Source: Microcoleus sp. AS-A8 (GTDB taxonomy: Bacteria; Cyanobacteriota; Cyanobacteriia; Cyanobacteriales; Coleofasciculaceae). From it: 64,000 nt of DNA. Position numbers and translations under genes: made by a program. The stretch's first letter is position 1, and every line of letters starts with the position of its first letter. The notes under the pieces are model-generated. The model was not told the origin of the DNA. It ran no database searches and saw only the letters and a list, made by a program, of their open reading frames with translations. Shown here piece by piece: positions 25,277 through 35,007 of the stretch. The stretch lies in assembly GCA_039962225.1 (NCBI GenBank), contig JAMPKV010000017.1:49785-113784 (forward strand), in the 5' to 3' direction.

Positions 25277-25569
25277 TGATTGATGCTCCACTTCTTTTTT
25301 ATATTTTGCCGAGCCAGTTGGAAAAATCCCGTTTTTCTGGTGCTGCGCTTACAAGCGCCCAACTAACGTGAGATTGAGTCGAATCAGTGTTCTAGCCTTT
25401 TATCCGGCAAGGCGGCAGCACTACACCGACAAAACCCAGCCCCCTACTTGAGGCAATAACAACCTTCCAGCCAAACTCATCGCTAGCTTTTTGAGGTTAA
25501 ACTTCTAGCATTAAGAAAAGAAACATTCTGTATCTTTGGCTTCACTTTATTACAATCAGGGAACAACCA

Positions 25570-26868
25570 GTGCTACCTCAAAAGCCTCAGCCCACTGAAC
25601 CTTCTCACCGTTGGACATTCCCTCAACTTTTTGGCCTCGTCAAGCGTAATCCGATTATGCTGTCACGCTGGGTGATCCGCTGGGCCGTTGTTGGTACAGC
25701 TTGCGGTCTTTTCGCTGGGCTGTACTGGTATATATTGGAACTCATCACTCACGCTCTGGAACAGTTTACAGGCCCAAACCTGTTAATTGTGATGCCGTTG
25801 GCGGGATTGGTGATTGGCCTTGTGATTTATTTTCTGGGAAATCCGGGTGAAATTGCGGTAATTGTCGATAATATCCACTTTCGCGGCGGACGCTTGGATG
25901 CTCGCAAAAATCCGTCCATGCTCCTCGCCTCTTTAGTCAGCATATCCGCCGGCGGCAGTGCTGGCCCAGAAGCACCCTTAGTACAAGTCACTGGCTCTTT
26001 TGGCACTTGGTTTGCCGATCGCCTCAATCTCAACGGTGAAGACCTTCGATCTATGAGTCTAGCCGCAATGGCAGGAGGTTTCACTGCTCTGTTTGGCGCA
26101 CCCCTTGGCGGTGCCATGTTTGCCTTAGAGATTCTCCATCACCAGCACGTTGTGGAGTATTACGAAGCCTTACTTCCGGCGATTGTCTCTAGCTGCGCCA
26201 GTTATTTAGTTTTTGCCGCCATTACCAAACTTGGAATTGCACCCACCTGGCATTTCCCTCATTACACCCTCAATAACATCGATGATTTTGCTCTGGCTAT
26301 TGTGTTCGGCATTATTGGAGCCATAGCTGGATGGATTTTCATGGCTATTTTTCGAGGATGCGATCGCCTATTTGCCAAGATTCCCGGCCCCATTTATGTG
26401 CGAACCACTGTTGCAGGCTTGGGATTGGGGGGTTTTGCGGCTGTTTTACCTCTCACCCGTTATTTTGGCCACCACGAGTTAGAAGCGGTTCTCGATGGTT
26501 CATTTCCGGTTCTCTTTCTGTTGGGTTTAGCATTTGCCAAAATGGTGACGATCAGCCTTACCGTCACAGGCGGCTGGCGAGGCGGGTTTATCATCCCCAT
26601 CTTTTTCACGGGTGCCTGTCTGGGTAAGGCGATAGCGGCTTTGATACCAGGAATTAATCCGGCTTTGGCGATGATCTGCACAATGGCAGCGCTGAATGCC
26701 TCCGTGACGCGCACACCGATTAGTACAACCTTACTCCTCTCCAAACTCACTAATTTTGCCCCTTTCACCCCCATCCTTTTTGCCAGTTTAGTCGGGTTTT
26801 TTCTCGCGCCTAAAGTGCCCCTGATCACCTCACAACTCAAATCGCCTTCAGAAGCCATTGCTGAGTGA
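25570..26868 (+). CDS. ClC-family chloride channel/transporter
   Basis: 432 residues from GTG 25570. About ten to twelve hydrophobic segments. Family signatures G-S-A-G-P-E-A-P (residues ~130, the G-x-x-G-P-E-x-P selectivity/gating loop, where the Glu is the proton/gate residue of exchangers) and G-G-F-I-I-P (~340) are intact. No CBS domains follow, so it is a bare channel-core protein. A Cl-/H+ exchange or channel role in the cytoplasmic membrane is inferred from family. A 6-bp hairpin (26885-26913) follows the stop. Confidence 0.92.
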   Translation: MLPQKPQPTEPSHRWTFPQLFGLVKRNPIMLSRWVIRWAVVGTACGLFAGLYWYILELITHALEQFTGPNLLIVMPLAGLVIGLVIYFLGNPGEIAVIVDNIHFRGGRLDARKNPSMLLASLVSISAGGSAGPEAPLVQVTGSFGTWFADRLNLNGEDLRSMSLAAMAGGFTALFGAPLGGAMFALEILHHQHVVEYYEALLPAIVSSCASYLVFAAITKLGIAPTWHFPHYTLNNIDDFALAIVFGIIGAIAGWIFMAIFRGCDRLFAKIPGPIYVRTTVAGLGLGGFAAVLPLTRYFGHHELEAVLDGSFPVLFLLGLAFAKMVTISLTVTGGWRGGFIIPIFFTGACLGKAIAALIPGINPALAMICTMAALNASVTRTPISTTLLLSKLTNFAPFTPILFASLVGFFLAPKVPLITSQLKSPSEAIAE

Positions 26869-26884
26869 AAACCTTTTTAAGCAC

Positions 26885-26913
26885 GTCTGCTATGTAAGGT
26901 AATTGAGGCAGAC
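26885..26913 (+). terminator. Weak hairpin after ClC gene
   Basis: Arms GTCTGC and GCAGAC around a 17-base loop, followed by TTCTTCTA. Its position just after the stop suggests a transcript end, but the stem is short and the T-run imperfect. Confidence 0.4.
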
Positions 26914-27017
26914 TTCTTCTAACAACAGTTGGTGAAACAAACCGCTTTTCTATGGACAACCTCATGACTGGAGTGTACTGTTTTTTACACCAACGTTAAA
27001 AGCGGAGAACTAAGCGC

Positions 27018-28385
27018 GTGTTCAAGTTTATGCAACCCATCAGTATGGTTGCTCTTGTGCTTTTTACCCAACTTCCCTGCACCAGCCAAGAATTGTCAGC
27101 CACTCCCGTAACTTACGAAGGTAGCCAGGAGAATTTTGCTAACCCCGAAAGAGGTTGGTATGACCAATATGATCACAGCCTCAGCCTTAACGCCCTGCGT
27201 CGCATACGCCGTAGGGGTATCACTGTAGTGCGTCGCTATTACCGCATCGACAAATACCGGAACCAGCCCCTGCCGAAATCTTATCTGGACAACATGACCA
27301 GGGATATGAAGAACATGCGTAAGGCAGGACTCAAAACTATTATCCGTTTCGCTTACAACTGGGGGGACGGCCCCGATGCGCCCTTAGACCGCATATCGTC
27401 GCATATCGACCAAGTCAAACCCATCCTCTTAGCCAACTATGACGTGATTGCCTTAGTGGAGGCCGGCTTTATCGGTTATTGGGGCGAGTGGCACAGTTCT
27501 TCCCACGGACTGCACACCCATACAGAGGCAAAAAAGAAAGTCCTAGAAAAACTTTTGGCCTCCCTACCTCCTCAGAGGATGGTCGCCCTCCGCTATCCCA
27601 AGGATAAAAAGGCAATCTATAACAACTCCAACCCCATCACCCCTGAGGAAGCCTATAATAGCAGCCCCCGAAGCCGCACCGGTCACCACAACGACTGTTT
27701 TTTGGCAGCCGCAGACGATTGGGGAACCTATCCTAAGGGTGCGGAGGAAGCTGAAAAAAGGTACTTGGAGCAAGATAACCGCTATGTGGTTCAAGAGGGG
27801 GAAACCTGCAACCCCAGCCTCTTTTCGGGTTGTCCAACCGCCTTGAAAGATTTACAGCGCCTGCGCTGGGATGCCCTGAACCTCAAATTCCACCTGAAGG
27901 TTTTGGAGCGCTGGAAACGGGAGGGGTGCCATGAGGAAATCAGCCGCCGCTTGGGTTATCGGTTCCGCCTCATCCGCTCCGAAATTCAAGACGCTGCCAG
28001 ACCCGGAAGCGCGTTTAGGCTCAAAATTCAATTGGTCAATGAGGGCTGGGGCAAGTTGTATAACCCACGCCGGATCGAAATCGTTTTGCGCCACACGCGA
28101 ACCAAGAAAAAATATTACCTGAAAGTAAACCAAGACCCTAGGTTATGGCTGGGCGGTCAAGCTGTCGAAATCACGACCAACACCGACCTTCCGGACTCCA
28201 TGCCCTCCGGTGACTACGCCGTGCTTTTAAACCTGCCAGACCCCGAACCCCAACTCTATCCCCGAAAGGAATATGCGATCCGCCTAGCCAACAAGGATGT
28301 TTGGGAAGAGGCCACAGGATATAATTCCCTTCTGAAAACGGTCTCTATCCGCTCCGATGCGCCTGTGGGGACAAAAACAAGGTGA
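27018..28385 (+). CDS. Secreted DUF4832/DUF4874 protein
   Basis: 455 residues from GTG 27018 (GGAG 9 nt upstream). Signal peptide to about residue 24 (ending C-T-S-Q). The first domain contains N-P-E-R-G-W-Y and R-R-Y-Y-R-I-D, then G-Y-W-G-E-W-H-S-S; these are hallmarks of DUF4874 followed by DUF4832 (L-G-Y-R-F-R-L). The G-E-W-H segment, with acidic residues in a TIM-barrel-like order, suggests a glycoside-hydrolase-like fold, but catalysis is unproven. It is exported or periplasmic. No carbohydrate operon is adjacent. Confidence 0.8.
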   Translation: MFKFMQPISMVALVLFTQLPCTSQELSATPVTYEGSQENFANPERGWYDQYDHSLSLNALRRIRRRGITVVRRYYRIDKYRNQPLPKSYLDNMTRDMKNMRKAGLKTIIRFAYNWGDGPDAPLDRISSHIDQVKPILLANYDVIALVEAGFIGYWGEWHSSSHGLHTHTEAKKKVLEKLLASLPPQRMVALRYPKDKKAIYNNSNPITPEEAYNSSPRSRTGHHNDCFLAAADDWGTYPKGAEEAEKRYLEQDNRYVVQEGETCNPSLFSGCPTALKDLQRLRWDALNLKFHLKVLERWKREGCHEEISRRLGYRFRLIRSEIQDAARPGSAFRLKIQLVNEGWGKLYNPRRIEIVLRHTRTKKKYYLKVNQDPRLWLGGQAVEITTNTDLPDSMPSGDYAVLLNLPDPEPQLYPRKEYAIRLANKDVWEEATGYNSLLKTVSIRSDAPVGTKTR

Positions 28386-28462
28386 TTAGGCATTCTCGTC
28401 ATCACTGTGTTGTTAACGTTAAACACTGCTACACGAGGACACCTATGCCAATCCAGGTAACG

Positions 28463-28675
28463 TTACTTCCCTTTCATGAGTTCGGGAATAATCAGACTAA
28501 ACAAAATGCCAAACGCAACTAACGCAATCACTTGTTCCCGATTCAAGAGCGTAGGCTGTGCAATAGCGATGATGCCCAATACAACCAATCCCAGGATAAT
28601 TTCCTTGGACAGAAGATTTGGCATCACAAGGGTCGTGATAATAAAAAAGGCGATCAATGCAATGGCTGTTTCCAT
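28463..28675 (-). CDS. Small membrane protein, 70 residues
   Basis: From ATG 28675, with GGAG about 12 nt upstream. Three hydrophobic stretches (residues ~3-20, 27-42 and 49-66) separated by short polar turns (L-L-S-K-E, L-N-R-E). Their similarity to each other (I-I-L-G-L-V-V-L-G-I-I-A-I against V-I-A-L-V-A-F-G-I-L-F) suggests internal duplication. Known homologues are of unknown function as far as I recall. It is divergent from gyrA. Confidence 0.6.
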   Translation of the reverse strand: METAIALIAFFIITTLVMPNLLSKEIILGLVVLGIIAIAQPTLLNREQVIALVAFGILFSLIIPELMKGK

Positions 28676-28994
28676 TTTGGTTGTTTTCTCCGGAGCGAAA
28701 TTAATGCGTTCGCGCTTTGCTGGTGCCCTGCAATCTTACTTTAATTCCTAATCTCCAAAAATATCTCAAAACAGTGCCGAAGTTCTCAGAAAGTAACGCT
28801 GGTTTTATTTTTTAAGCAGTCGTCGTTGCATGGCTCATGACTCCCAGCGGCACCGACTGAGAGTCCCGAATTGTGTTAAAATTTTAAAAGAAAGTAACAA
28901 TATTTGGCAACTCTATGCTGGAAAAGTGGCATTTTTTGCAGCTTTTCTCTATTTTGCTGCCATTTTCTTTAATTTTAATGGAGTTTTTCGTTCT

Positions 28995-31610
28995 ATGAGT
29001 ACCTCCCAGGAGCGAATTGTCCCGACAAATCTGCGGAACGAGATGCAACAGTCTTACCTAGAATACGCGATGAGCGTGATTGTAGGTCGGGCGCTGCCGG
29101 ATGCTAGGGATGGACTCAAGCCAGTACATCGGCGGATTCTCTATGCCATGCATGAGCTGGGTCTTACACCAGACCGCCCTTTTCGGAAATGCGCCCGTGT
29201 CGTGGGAGAAGTGTTGGGTAAGTATCACCCTCATGGAGATACAGCCGTTTATGACGCCTTAGTGCGGATGGCTCAGGATTTCTCCATGCGATCGCCCCTT
29301 ATCAATGGGCACGGCAACTTTGGCTCGGTGGACAACGACCCACCAGCCGCAATGCGTTACACCGAGTGTCGCTTGCGCCCCATATCCACAGACGCCATGC
29401 TGCGGGATATTGAGTCAGAAACCGTAGACTTCATCGATAACTTTGACGGTTCCCAGCAAGAACCCACCGTCTTACCCGCCCGTATCCCGCAGTTACTGCT
29501 CAATGGTTCCAGTGGAATTGCAGTGGGGATGGCAACCAATATTCCTCCCCACAACCTGGGAGAATTGATTGATGGCGTGGTGGCATTAATTCATAATCCC
29601 GACCTGACGGATCTGGAGTTAATGCGGTATATCCCTGGCCCTGACTTTCCCACAGGAGGTCAGATTCTGGGAACCTCCGGGATCAAAGAAGCCTTTACCA
29701 CCGGTCGCGGTTCCATTACGATGCGGGGCGTCGCCCAGATTGAAACCATTGAACATCGCGGGCGTCCAGACCGAGAAGCCATCATTATCACAGAGCTGCC
29801 TTACCAAACCAATAAAGCAGCGCTGATCGAGAAGATTGCGGAAATGGTCAACGACAAGCGAATTGAGGGCATTTCCGATATTCGGGATGAAAGCGATCGC
29901 GACGGGATGCGGATCGTAATTGAACTCAAGCGCGATTCTTATCCTCGTGTCGTTCTCAACAACCTCTACAAACAGACGCCCATACAGATGAACTTTGGGG
30001 CAAATATGCTGGCGTTGGTGAACAATGAACCCCAGCTATTAAGCCTCAAGAAGTTCTTGAGCGTCTACTTAGATTTCCGGATTGAGACGATTACCAGGCG
30101 GACTCAATACGAACTGCGAAAAGCCCAAGAACGAGACCACATCCTCCAAGGGTTATTGATTGCTCTGGGCAATCTTGATCGGATTATTCAACTCATCCGC
30201 CATGCCGCTGATGCTCCCACCGCCAAAGCCGAGTTAATGCAAGTCTACGGACTTTCAGAAGCCCAGGCCGACGCAATTTTGCAAATGCAACTACGACGCC
30301 TAACCGCTCTAGAAGCTGAGAAGATTCAAGCAGAACACGAAGAATTACAAGCCAGAATTGCCGACTTAGAAGATATCCTCGCCCGCAGAAGTCGCATCCT
30401 GGAAATTATTGAAGCAGAAGTTACTCAGCTCAAAGCGACCCATGCCACGCCACGCCGTACCATCATTCAACCGATGGAAGGTGAGATTGATGACACCGAC
30501 CTCATTGCCAATGAGAAAGCGGTGATTCTGCTCACAGAGCAAGGTTACATCAAGCGGATGGCCGTTAACGAATTTAGCGCTCAAGCCAGAGCCACTCGCG
30601 GCAAGGCAGGCACCCGGATGAAAGAGGATGACGGGGTTGAGCATTTCCTGACTTGTTGCGACCACGACAGCATTCTGTTCTTTAGTGAGCGCGGCGTTAC
30701 TTACTGCCTCAAGGCATACCACATCCCAGCGGCTTCGCGCACGGCACGAGGTGTTCCCATTGTGCAGTTGCTGCCGATTCCCCGCGAGGAAAAAATTACC
30801 TCCATTGTGCCGGTGTCTGAGTTCACCGACCATGAGTATCTGGTGATGTTGACCCGCAAAGGTTACATCAAGAAAACAGCCTTGGATGCCTTCAGTAATA
30901 TCCGAGCGAATGGATTGATTGCCATTTCCCTGGAAGAAGGCGACCAGTTGCGGTGGGTACAACGCGCCACCCAAACCGACAGCATCATCATTGGGTCGCG
31001 TCAGGGGATGGCGATTCACTTCAAGACGGATAACGAGCAACTACGCCCCCTCGGTCGTGCTACCAGGGGTGTTAAGGCCATGAAGCTGCGCGCTCAAGAT
31101 GAGTTGATCAGCATGGATATTATCCCCGGTCAGGTTGTCGCCCAGATGGCAAGCGCGATTGATGTCGGCGTTGAAGAAGAAGTCGAAGACCTCAATGAGG
31201 TGAACGAGAGTGTCAACGAAGCTGTTTCCGAAGATCAGGAGTTGGTCGTAACCGCAGGTCAAGGCCCTTGGGTACTTGTGGTCACGATGGGGGGTTATGG
31301 CAAGCGGGTGCCTGTCTCTCAGTTCCGGTTGCAGAATCGGGCAGGGATGGGAATCCTGGCGACGAAGTTCCGTTTGCCCAAAGACAAATTAGCCGCGTTA
31401 CGGGTGGTTAATGAAGGGGATGAGTTGATGATCATCACGAGTCGAGGGATTATCATTCGTCAGGCGATTAATGCGATTTCGCCCCAGTCCCGGATGGCAA
31501 CAGGGGTGAGAGTGCAACGACTGGATGACGATGATGCGATCGCAGCGGTTGCCTTAGTTCCTCTCTCCGGTGAGGAAGAGGAAGTGGAAGCGCTGGAGGA
31601 GACGTTGTAA
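28995..31610 (+). CDS. gyrA: DNA gyrase subunit A
   Basis: 871 residues from ATG 28995; a frame open 55 codons farther upstream lacks gyrase similarity. Gyrase introduces negative supercoils with GyrB. The breakage-reunion domain starts at residues ~20-40 ([15 protein letters not shown]). The catalytic tyrosine is in [10 protein letters not shown] (~residue 122), and the winged-helix segment includes H-P-H-G-D-T-A-V-Y. The C-terminal domain has six beta-pinwheel blades. The canonical GyrA-box is replaced by R-A-T-R-G-K-A-G, close to what I recall of cyanobacterial GyrA. A region of E/V/N residues interrupts the last blades. Confidence 0.97.
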   Translation: MSTSQERIVPTNLRNEMQQSYLEYAMSVIVGRALPDARDGLKPVHRRILYAMHELGLTPDRPFRKCARVVGEVLGKYHPHGDTAVYDALVRMAQDFSMRSPLINGHGNFGSVDNDPPAAMRYTECRLRPISTDAMLRDIESETVDFIDNFDGSQQEPTVLPARIPQLLLNGSSGIAVGMATNIPPHNLGELIDGVVALIHNPDLTDLELMRYIPGPDFPTGGQILGTSGIKEAFTTGRGSITMRGVAQIETIEHRGRPDREAIIITELPYQTNKAALIEKIAEMVNDKRIEGISDIRDESDRDGMRIVIELKRDSYPRVVLNNLYKQTPIQMNFGANMLALVNNEPQLLSLKKFLSVYLDFRIETITRRTQYELRKAQERDHILQGLLIALGNLDRIIQLIRHAADAPTAKAELMQVYGLSEAQADAILQMQLRRLTALEAEKIQAEHEELQARIADLEDILARRSRILEIIEAEVTQLKATHATPRRTIIQPMEGEIDDTDLIANEKAVILLTEQGYIKRMAVNEFSAQARATRGKAGTRMKEDDGVEHFLTCCDHDSILFFSERGVTYCLKAYHIPAASRTARGVPIVQLLPIPREEKITSIVPVSEFTDHEYLVMLTRKGYIKKTALDAFSNIRANGLIAISLEEGDQLRWVQRATQTDSIIIGSRQGMAIHFKTDNEQLRPLGRATRGVKAMKLRAQDELISMDIIPGQVVAQMASAIDVGVEEEVEDLNEVNESVNEAVSEDQELVVTAGQGPWVLVVTMGGYGKRVPVSQFRLQNRAGMGILATKFRLPKDKLAALRVVNEGDELMIITSRGIIIRQAINAISPQSRMATGVRVQRLDDDDAIAAVALVPLSGEEEEVEALEETL

Positions 31611-31756
31611 GGTAGCTCGATTTCGTTGGAAGGTAGGGGCACAATATTATCCTGCCCCTACAACAATAGGCAGTCACCCCCCCTGCCTTTGCAAGTTAGC
31701 GCCTTGTATTTTGTGTCTCTATTGTGTCAAGCCACAAACCTTGACATTGATTTGCA

Positions 31757-33382
31757 ATGAAACCTTCAAAGCAATTCTCTTCAGCCTCTCGTTTCCTGGT
31801 GCCCTTACTGGGTGGTATCTTAATGGGAGTGACGCCAGCCCCCGTAGAGGCTTGGTTTTTAGCGTGGATAGCGCTGGTGCCCCTATGGTTTTGGCTTGCC
31901 AAGGCTCAGAGTATTCGTCAAGGTGCTTTGTCGGGTTTAGTATGGGGGATTGGCTATCACGGCTTAGCAGGGTTTTGGATTACCGGCATTCACCCGATGA
32001 CTTGGATGGGAGTACCGTGGCTAGCTAGTTTAGCGATCGCCATTTTCTGCTGGACGTTCCTTACCCTCTGGGGCGCTACCTTAGTCGCGATTTGGGCAGC
32101 CTTGTTATTTTGGATTCATCAAAAGCTGAGAATTTCAGCCTTGGTTCGCGTTCTGATGGGCACAGCCCTCTGGTGTGGCTTGGAGTCGATTTGGAGTGCT
32201 GGGTCGTTATGGTGGACTTCCTTGTCTTATACTCAGAGTCCTCATAACTTAGTAATTTTACACCTGGGTCAGTTATCTGGCCCTGCGACCGTGACGGCGG
32301 CAATTGTGGCGGTGAATGGTTTAGTTGCCGAAGCGTGGATTAGCTATCAACACAGAAAGGACACCAAAGAGTTGAATGGTAGAAGGTTGTTAGTGCAGCC
32401 AGAGGCGGTAGCGTCTCCTGTTGAGCGTTTTAAGCTGCAACCTGCAACCCTTCTCGGCATGGCAGCGGGACTCTTGATTGCTCTGCACCTGATTGGTTTT
32501 GGACTGGAAAGTCGCCCCTTAATTCAACCCCAAGAAGTGGCTTTAAACGTTGGTATTGTTCAAGGTAATATCGGCAACGACATTAAACTGTACACAGAAG
32601 GTAAGCGTCGCGCTCTGGAAAGATACACTAATGGCTATCTGAAATTAGCCAATCAGGGCGTTGATGCGGTGTTAACACCAGAAGGGGCTTTACCTTTTTT
32701 TTTGAGTGACTTGAAACGTCAGGACTTCTACGCAGCTATTTTGGAGCAGGGGGTTGTGGCTTGGGTGGGAGCCTTTGGTGAGCGGGGACGTAGCTACACG
32801 AATAGTCTGTTTACGATTATGGGTAACGGCGAAACGTTCAGCCGCTATGACAAAGCTAAGTTAGTGCCGTTGGGGGAATATATTCCCTTTGAGTCAGTTT
32901 TAGGCGGTTTGATTGATCGCCTTTCTCCTCTGGATGCTCACCTCGTAGCGGGTTCACCAACCCAACTATTTGAGACGCCGTTTGGTCGTGCGATCGCAGG
33001 AATTTGTTACGAGTCAGCCTTTGCTGAACATTTCCGGCGTCAAGCGGCAGCTGGGGGTCAGTTTATTCTCAGTTCTTCCAATGATGCCCATTACAGCTCA
33101 GAGATGCCAGCTCAGCACCATGCTCAGGATGTAATGCGAGCGATCGAAACGGACAGGTGGGCTGTGCGTGCCACAAACACTGGCTATTCCGCCATTGTAG
33201 ACCCTCACGGTAGAACCCTCTGGATGTCTGGGATTAATACCTATGAAACTCATGCAGAAACCATTTATCGACGGCAGACGGAAACACCCTATGTCCGTTG
33301 GGGAGATTGGTTAACTAAAATTTTGTTGGGGTTAGCAGGCGTTGCAGGGTTATTTTCTGAGAGATTCAAACACCAAGAATAG
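31757..33382 (+). CDS. lnt: Apolipoprotein N-acyltransferase
   Basis: 541 residues from ATG 31757. The N-terminal ~215 residues have six hydrophobic segments; a carbon-nitrogen hydrolase domain covers ~250-520. The catalytic triad fits: Glu in V-L-T-P-E-G-A-L-P (~311), Lys in K-A-K-L-V-P-L-G-E (~372) and Cys in A-G-I-C-Y-E-S-A-F (~417). Lnt adds the third acyl chain to the N-terminal cysteine of lipoproteins in the inner membrane of Gram-negative-type bacteria. The gene follows gyrA but is separated by ~146 bp, so shared transcription is not shown. Confidence 0.95.
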   Translation: MKPSKQFSSASRFLVPLLGGILMGVTPAPVEAWFLAWIALVPLWFWLAKAQSIRQGALSGLVWGIGYHGLAGFWITGIHPMTWMGVPWLASLAIAIFCWTFLTLWGATLVAIWAALLFWIHQKLRISALVRVLMGTALWCGLESIWSAGSLWWTSLSYTQSPHNLVILHLGQLSGPATVTAAIVAVNGLVAEAWISYQHRKDTKELNGRRLLVQPEAVASPVERFKLQPATLLGMAAGLLIALHLIGFGLESRPLIQPQEVALNVGIVQGNIGNDIKLYTEGKRRALERYTNGYLKLANQGVDAVLTPEGALPFFLSDLKRQDFYAAILEQGVVAWVGAFGERGRSYTNSLFTIMGNGETFSRYDKAKLVPLGEYIPFESVLGGLIDRLSPLDAHLVAGSPTQLFETPFGRAIAGICYESAFAEHFRRQAAAGGQFILSSSNDAHYSSEMPAQHHAQDVMRAIETDRWAVRATNTGYSAIVDPHGRTLWMSGINTYETHAETIYRRQTETPYVRWGDWLTKILLGLAGVAGLFSERFKHQE

Positions 33383-33490
33383 CCGTGCGATTTAGGTGCG
33401 ATCGTTCTGAAGATTGATGGCAACACTAAGTTTCGATCATCTACCATCGGAGTATCGCCCAAAAACTCAACAGACTCTGAGGGTAGCAGT

Positions 33491-33829
33491 ATGAACAACT
33501 TGGAGGAGCAGCGCAAGGTTTTATCGGCAATCTGTCATGGAGCCGTCTTTTTTAGCTCTACTCTTGTGTCGATTGGCATACCCATTGCCATTTTATTAAC
33601 CAATGAAGACCCAATTGTCAAACAAAATGCCAAAGAATCCCTCAATTTTCACATCAATCTTTATATCTATTTCTTCATATCTGCCTTATTAGTCGTCGTG
33701 GTTATTGGGTTTCCATTGCTGATTTTGTTAGGCATTATCAGCTTTGTCATGCCCATTATTGCCATTGTAAAAGTCGTCAACTATCCCAATAAACCCTACC
33801 GTTACCCGTTTATTTTTCGCTTGGTGTAG
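33491..33829 (+). CDS. DUF4870/Tic20-like small membrane protein
   Basis: 112 residues from ATG 33491. Four short hydrophobic segments. N-A-K-E-S-L-N-F-H-I-N-L-Y is the conserved centre of the DUF4870 family (a Tic20-like fold). Function in bacteria is unknown; the plastid Tic20 relative acts in protein import. It is a separate transcription unit, followed by two hairpins. Confidence 0.82.
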   Translation: MNNLEEQRKVLSAICHGAVFFSSTLVSIGIPIAILLTNEDPIVKQNAKESLNFHINLYIYFFISALLVVVVIGFPLLILLGIISFVMPIIAIVKVVNYPNKPYRYPFIFRLV

Positions 33830-33898
33830 GTGTTGAGGAAATCGCAAGGTAAATTATCGAACAAGGAGAGTGGCACAAAAGAGTTTATTCATTTGCAT

Positions 33899-33927
33899 GA
33901 TTAACTTGTTTTGTAATCAAGTTAATC
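33899..33927 (+). terminator. Hairpin after DUF4870 gene
   Basis: Perfect 10-base arms (GATTAACTTG and complement) around a 9-base loop, followed by GGCAAAAAAC. A second hairpin lies at 33993-34026. Either could end the plus-strand transcript. The A-run after it better suits a minus-strand terminator for the convergent DUF4142 gene. Confidence 0.55.
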
Positions 33928-33992
33928 GGCAAAAAACTCAGGCCACTTCACCTGTTAGCGGTACTAGATAGGGTGATGAAACTCACCTGATT

Positions 33993-34026
33993 GGGTGATT
34001 ACTGCCACTCAAACTTCCGATCACCC
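33993..34026. terminator. Second hairpin between convergent genes
   Basis: Arms GGGTGAT and ATCACCC around 20 bases, followed on the plus strand by TGCGCTTTTTCC. It lies 23 bp from the end of the DUF4142 gene. Probably a bidirectional terminator. Confidence 0.5.
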
Positions 34027-34049
34027 TGCGCTTTTTCCATTGAGTTATC

Positions 34050-34658
34050 TTACCGCTGCCCAGAATTTTGATTTTGTGGTGAACTGTTGCCTGTCATGGT
34101 GCGAACCATTTGCAAATGACCTTGAACCTTAGGCAGTGTAGTGCTAGCAAAAGCTTTCACATCGCGATCCTGAGCCTGTCGAGCGCCGTTTTGGAACAAC
34201 GCTGTTGCCTCGGCATGATCGTTCTCCATCGCCATCATGTACTCTTGATCGAAACGCTCACCAGATAGCTGTTCAAGTTGCGCTCTAATGGCTTGATGTT
34301 TGGCATCCAACTGTGTGGGCAGCGTGACACGCTTCTGCCGTGCCAATTGGGCAAGGCGAGCGTTTGCCTGCGAATGATCCTGAATCATGCGCTGTGCGTA
34401 CTGTTTCACCTCATTACTAGTAGCCCGTCGCAATGCTAGTTGACTCAGTGCTATTTCCGCCATGTTACTTTGAGCAGCTTGGGCCATAAATTGTGTGTCA
34501 AAGCTACTTAATTGATTGGAGTTGGAGCGATTAGCGGGTCGGTTTGTGGGGTTTGGCTCAGTAGTGGGTCGGTTTGACTGAGCTAAAGCCGAATTACCCA
34601 AAGCGGCAACAACTCCAAATGCCATCAAAGCCGTGGTTGCTATAACTTTTTTCATCAT
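34050..34658 (-). CDS. DUF4142 secreted four-helix protein
   Basis: 202 residues; an ATGATG pair at 34658-34653 with AGGAAGG upstream marks the start. Signal peptide ends at ~residue 26 (A-L-A). A threonine/asparagine-rich linker follows, then the DUF4142 bundle: F-M-A-Q-A-A-Q-S-N-M-A-E, Q-R-M-I-Q-D-H-S-Q-A, and the mirrored M-A-M-E-N-D-H-A-E-A. The two H-containing helices suggest a ferritin-like fold, but metal ligands are not established. It is likely periplasmic or outer-membrane-associated; function unknown, sometimes linked to stress. Confidence 0.88.
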   Translation of the reverse strand: MMKKVIATTALMAFGVVAALGNSALAQSNRPTTEPNPTNRPANRSNSNQLSSFDTQFMAQAAQSNMAEIALSQLALRRATSNEVKQYAQRMIQDHSQANARLAQLARQKRVTLPTQLDAKHQAIRAQLEQLSGERFDQEYMMAMENDHAEATALFQNGARQAQDRDVKAFASTTLPKVQGHLQMVRTMTGNSSPQNQNSGQR

Positions 34659-35007
34659 GATTGGCCTTCCTAAAATTATTTATCTTCCTTCCATGTGCTT
34701 CCATCCCTGGATTAACGACCTCTCCCTTTAGATATGTTTGGCTATAGGTTCATGTTGGTGTTGTTGGTTACACTTTCAGCGAGTGGAGAGGCAATGACTC
34801 CATTGAAATGAAACTGCTTTCTTGAGACAATCCCAGAAAGAAACAGGATAGAAAATGTAAGGGAAGAATCAGTGTGTAGTTGTTGTTAATCGATACCCGC
34901 TTACGGTATTAAGAGGAGATTTAGCGGAAAATGAACTTGTTGGAAGATGGTAACGTCACAGAGCTAACATAATCTAGCATCTGATACGACCTGAATTTCT
35001 GCAAAAA
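34659..35007. other. Divergent promoter region
   Basis: About 350 bases between the divergent DUF4142 and FAD-oxidoreductase genes. No RNA gene or repeat is recognised. A 13-codon frame at 34931 follows AGAGGAG, but there is no evidence that it is used. No consensus promoter can be picked with confidence. Confidence 0.4.

Noticed and set aside
28830..28994. N-terminal extension of GyrA
   Set aside because: The 55 codons are hydrophobic and unlike any gyrase; the family start is at 28995.
30366..31040. 224-codon antisense frame inside gyrA
   Set aside because: Antisense shadow of a highly conserved gene; no independent support.
34931..34972. 13-codon frame after AGAGGAG upstream of the FAD oxidoreductase
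   Set aside because: Spacing from the purine site is long and the peptide has no recognisable leader-peptide feature; it could be chance.
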